From positions 1-12,956 of the forward strand of contig NZ_PUJW01000044.1 in NCBI RefSeq assembly GCF_011189575.1: a DNA stretch of 12,956 nucleotides, given 5' to 3'. The notes beneath the pieces are model-generated. The model made no database searches, was not told the DNA's origin, and saw only the letters and a program-made list of their open reading frames with translations. Of the stretch, positions 10,962 to 12,956 are shown piece by piece. The translations under genes and the position numbers were made by a program. Source of the DNA: Photorhabdus cinerea (GTDB taxonomy: Bacteria; Pseudomonadota; Gammaproteobacteria; Enterobacterales; Enterobacteriaceae). Each line of letters begins with the position of its first letter. Within the stretch, counting starts at the first letter, position 1.

Positions 10962-11747
10962 ATGGATAACCCAGCCGATTTACTCCTTCAGCGACCAGAG
11001 CTAGAAGCTGTGGTAGTTAATGTACAAGATCCAGAAAAACAAATGCGCGTACAGGTACGTGTTTTTGGTGTATTTGATGATGTGTCAGATGAAAAATTAC
11101 CGTGGGCGACTTATAAGCTCCCCATTGGAGCCAGAGTAAGCGAAGGTGACTTTACCCCAGTGCAAGTGGGCGACTTAGTTTGGATAGATTTCCCTTATTA
11201 CACTCACGGCAGAAAAGACACTCGTCGTCCAAGGATCACCGGTTCAGTTCATCATAATCCAGATGGCATCCCTAATCTTCCGGCAGAGGCCTTTGCTGGT
11301 GACGGACGTTATCAACACAAACGCAGTCATAAAGAGCCTCAACCGGCACAACAAGGTTATCACGAAAGCAAGGTGTATATTCTGCATGGCATGATGTTTG
11401 AGATAGAAAAAGACGGTGTTTATCGCGTTACCCATATGCCAACAGGTACTGCATTTGAATTTGATGCCAGGGGTAACTCAATTTTGCATGTTGAAGGTGA
11501 TAGCCATCACTCGACAACCGGAGATATGGAAAATCATTCAACCGGTAATATCATAAATAACTCAGGCAATAACTTAACTGAGAAAGTCGGTGGATTCTGG
11601 CGTATTAATGTGAGTGGTTCTGCTTATATAGATGCAACAAGTATTCACCTAAACAAAGGAGCAGGAGTGGTCACAGCCGAGTGCCTTTGCTCCTTTACTG
11701 GCAGACCACACACCGATTTTTCATTGCGAGTCACGGCAGGTAAATAA
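10962..11747 (+). CDS. Baseplate central spike (gp5/VgrG-like, no lysozyme domain)
   Basis: A 261-residue protein. Residues 14-98 form a gp5-type OB fold (LEAVVVNVQDPEKQMRVQVR, then GDLVWIDFPYYTHGRKDTRR and PRITGSVHH). Residues 130-165 link to a repetitive glycine/asparagine/serine region (about 170-230, with STTGDMENHSTGNIINNSGN), expected to be an intertwined triple beta-helix needle. The C-terminus has LCSFTGRPHTD and VTAGK, a typical ending of phage spike proteins. It forms the trimeric membrane-piercing tip under the tail tube. There is no lysozyme domain, unlike T4 gp5. A 58-bp very AT-rich spacer with a TAGATA/TATCTA inverted pair (10908-10913, 10934-10939) separates it from the hub gene; the next gene is coupled by TAATG. 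Confidence 0.85.
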   Translation: MDNPADLLLQRPELEAVVVNVQDPEKQMRVQVRVFGVFDDVSDEKLPWATYKLPIGARVSEGDFTPVQVGDLVWIDFPYYTHGRKDTRRPRITGSVHHNPDGIPNLPAEAFAGDGRYQHKRSHKEPQPAQQGYHESKVYILHGMMFEIEKDGVYRVTHMPTGTAFEFDARGNSILHVEGDSHHSTTGDMENHSTGNIINNSGNNLTEKVGGFWRINVSGSAYIDATSIHLNKGAGVVTAECLCSFTGRPHTDFSLRVTAGK

Positions 11748-11947
11748 TGACTTTAAATAGCAGTCAACTGAAAGAAATGATTGAAGTCAATTTGACTTCA
11801 TCTGGGTTTGCAGCCAATGAACACGGCAGAATGAACGACTTAGCCGAAGCTATCGCAAAAGCAGTTGTTGAACATATTACCGCTAGTGGCCAGGTGATTG
11901 TTATAGGCGGTGGCAACTACAGTGGAGAAATTGCCAAGATAGTGTAG
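11747..11947 (+). CDS. Small phage protein following the spike gene
   Basis: A 66-residue protein beginning at the ATG of a TAATG overlap with the spike stop. Residues 1-50 are helical (LKEMIEVNLTSSGFAANEHG, then MNDLAEAIAKAVVEHITASG), and the end is GQVIVIGGGNYSGEIAKIV. Small proteins with an 'A.A.AVV..I...G.V' core are, as I recall, common right after spike genes in myovirus-like prophages; their role is not settled. It is complete as read, but it is the last recognisable phage gene because truncated IS DNA begins within about 40 bases of its stop. Confidence 0.7.
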   Translation: MTLNSSQLKEMIEVNLTSSGFAANEHGRMNDLAEAIAKAVVEHITASGQVIVIGGGNYSGEIAKIV

Positions 11948-12656
11948 TTGGCTTTTTCTGGGTTTTAGCGTGAGAAATGCCTGAAAAACCTGTCGCTAAC
12001 TGGGTATCCAAAAAGCGTTTGATATCGTCGTGAAACCCGCCCTGATTGCCTTTTAATGCCAGCACATAATCGGCTCTGTTCCCGACAATCTGGTCAGCGA
12101 TTTTGTACTGGCAGCCCATCGCGTCAATCGTGATGGTCGCCCCTTCAATATCCAGCAAGGCCAGCAACTTGGGGATCGCGGTGATTTCGTTCGATTTATC
12201 CGAGACTTTCACCTGACCAAAGCAGAGTTGATTCGCGACTGACCAGGCGTTGACCAGATGGGGAGCCGGCGCTCCATTGGCTTTGTCGAGCGTTCCCCGC
12301 CGCGTTTTGCCATCCAACGCGATAATATCACCAGAGATTTTGGCTAAGCTCTCCACCCATGGGGTAAAAGCGTGCTCAAATTCTTGGGGATCAAGCCGGT
12401 TTATCACATCGTTAAAGGTATCATGGCTGGGGATGCCATTGGGAAGATCCAGAAATTGCCGAAACCAGTCTTCTTTGGATTTACCGTACTCTTCAATCGC
12501 ATTAAAGCCTTCACAACCACAGATTACGGCACAAATCGAAATGGTCAGAATATCGATGAGGGCATACTGTTTAGTTCGGTTAACACGTGGATCAGTAAGG
12601 TGTCCAAAGGCATTGCTGATAGTGGTGGTTTGCATGGCAGTTTCTACGGTTATCAT
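11901..12656 (-). pseudogene. ISAs1-family transposase, 3'-truncated
   Basis: The sequence clearly matches H-repeat/ISAs1 transposases: ILTISICAVICGCEGFNAIE, NGIPSHDTFNDVINRLDP, IIALDGKTRRG (first catalytic Asp, D115), KSNEITAIPKLLALLDI, TIDAMGCQYKIADQI (second Asp, D178), LALKGNQGGFHDDIKRFLD. Family members are about 375 residues. Here recognisable sequence ends at about residue 224 (11985), and the rest of the frame is read antisense through the end of the 11747 phage gene. The C-terminal catalytic Glu is absent, so it cannot be active. M1 (12656) or M8 (12635) could be the start. No IS terminal repeats were recognised at either side. Confidence 0.85.
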
Positions 12657-12677
12657 TGACAGGATGCGAAGTATAAA

Positions 12678-12827
12678 TCACAAACAGCGACCCATCCTAT
12701 TCCTCTGTACCGCATGCACTCCGTTAATCATGTTGATCAATTTAGACCCGTTTGCCCTGAGCTGACTCTGGATATCCGGGTCATAGGGATGCTCTAGAAA
12801 TTCGGCTAATTTCATCTTTTCGCGCAT
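12678..12827 (-). other. Short unassigned reading frame between two mobile-element fragments
   Basis: The minus strand from ATG 12825-12827 gives 49 codons (MREKMKLAEFLEHPYDPDIQ, then SQLRANGSKLINMINGVHAV) with protein-like composition. There is no ribosome-binding site, and the start abuts the resolvase fragment on the other strand. It may be a leftover of a gene displaced by the neighbouring elements, or the residue of an IS end. I do not recognise it. Confidence 0.3.
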
Positions 12828-12956
12828 GTACCGGGTGACATTATTCTTATTGAGCAGGTTGACCGCCTTTCACGTCTGGATGAAGCGGGCTGGCAGAAAC
12901 TTAAACAACTTATTCAGGAAAAACACCTCGTGATTGTCAGTCTTGATCTGCCGACG
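12810..12956 (+). pseudogene. Serine recombinase (Tn3-type resolvase/invertase) fragment, 5'-truncated
   Basis: An open frame runs to the window edge and reads PGDIILIEQVDRLSRLDEAG, then WQKLKQLIQEKHLVIVSLDLP. This is the middle of the resolvase catalytic domain: the DRLSR segment corresponds to the conserved arginine-bearing helix, followed by the long-helix start and the VIVSLDLPT strand. The frame is closed by TAA at 12807-12809, so the N-terminal part with the catalytic serine is absent. Homology becomes clear at about 12831. The C-terminal HTH would lie beyond the window. It may belong to a Tn3-family transposon continuing to the right. Confidence 0.8.

Noticed and set aside
12250..12765. 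A 171-codon plus-strand reading frame
   Set aside because: It lies antisense to the ISAs1 transposase, whose family motifs are unmistakable on the minus strand; no ribosome-binding site and no protein-like pattern.

Overview
The window (AT-rich, by eye roughly 40-45% GC) reads as accessory DNA from a gammaproteobacterium. The IS, toxin-antitoxin and phage repertoire would suit the Morganellaceae (Photorhabdus, Xenorhabdus, Providencia, Arsenophonus), but nothing here fixes the genus. It has three parts: a left block of mobile-element debris and toxin-antitoxin-like modules on the minus strand (1-2700), a central co-directional phage tail and baseplate block on the plus strand (3023-11947), and a right edge of broken transposition genes (about 11950-12956).

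Left block. The end of a Tn3-family transposon (C-terminus of TnpA plus a complete 38-bp terminal inverted repeat, 90-127) lies inside a higA antitoxin gene and cuts it after residue 58. The upstream higB toxin is itself beheaded, so higBA is a double remnant. Next comes an apparently intact PIN-domain toxin with an HTH antitoxin gene, with repeats and dyads in its promoter region. Beyond it lies a less familiar minus-strand pair: a small HicA-like basic protein (2361) and a 188-residue HTH protein (1728). This pair has a strong promoter overlapped by an operator-like dyad, a terminator between the two genes and another after the second. The small gene has a perfect Shine-Dalgarno sequence placed for an ATC codon instead of ATG, so its translation looks impaired or unusual.

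Central block. Translationally coupled genes (ATGA and TAATG overlaps) encode two proteins of unknown function, a SWIM-type zinc-finger and coiled-coil protein, two proteins sharing a helical segment, two small frameshifted genes, two tandem tail-fibre plus fibre-assembly modules, a terminator, and then a baseplate group: an unknown 243-residue protein, a probable hub, a gp5/VgrG-like OB-fold spike and a 66-residue protein. No head, terminase, sheath, tube, tape-measure, lysis or integrase gene is visible, so this is a fragment of a contractile-tailed (myovirus-like) phage or a decaying prophage.

Right edge. A 3'-truncated ISAs1-family transposase abuts the last phage gene. It is followed by a short unknown stretch and a serine-resolvase fragment lacking its catalytic N-terminus. 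The Tn3-family end on the left and the resolvase fragment on the right suggest a transposon-rich plasmid or genomic island where prophage and toxin-antitoxin segments were assembled by repeated insertion and deletion.
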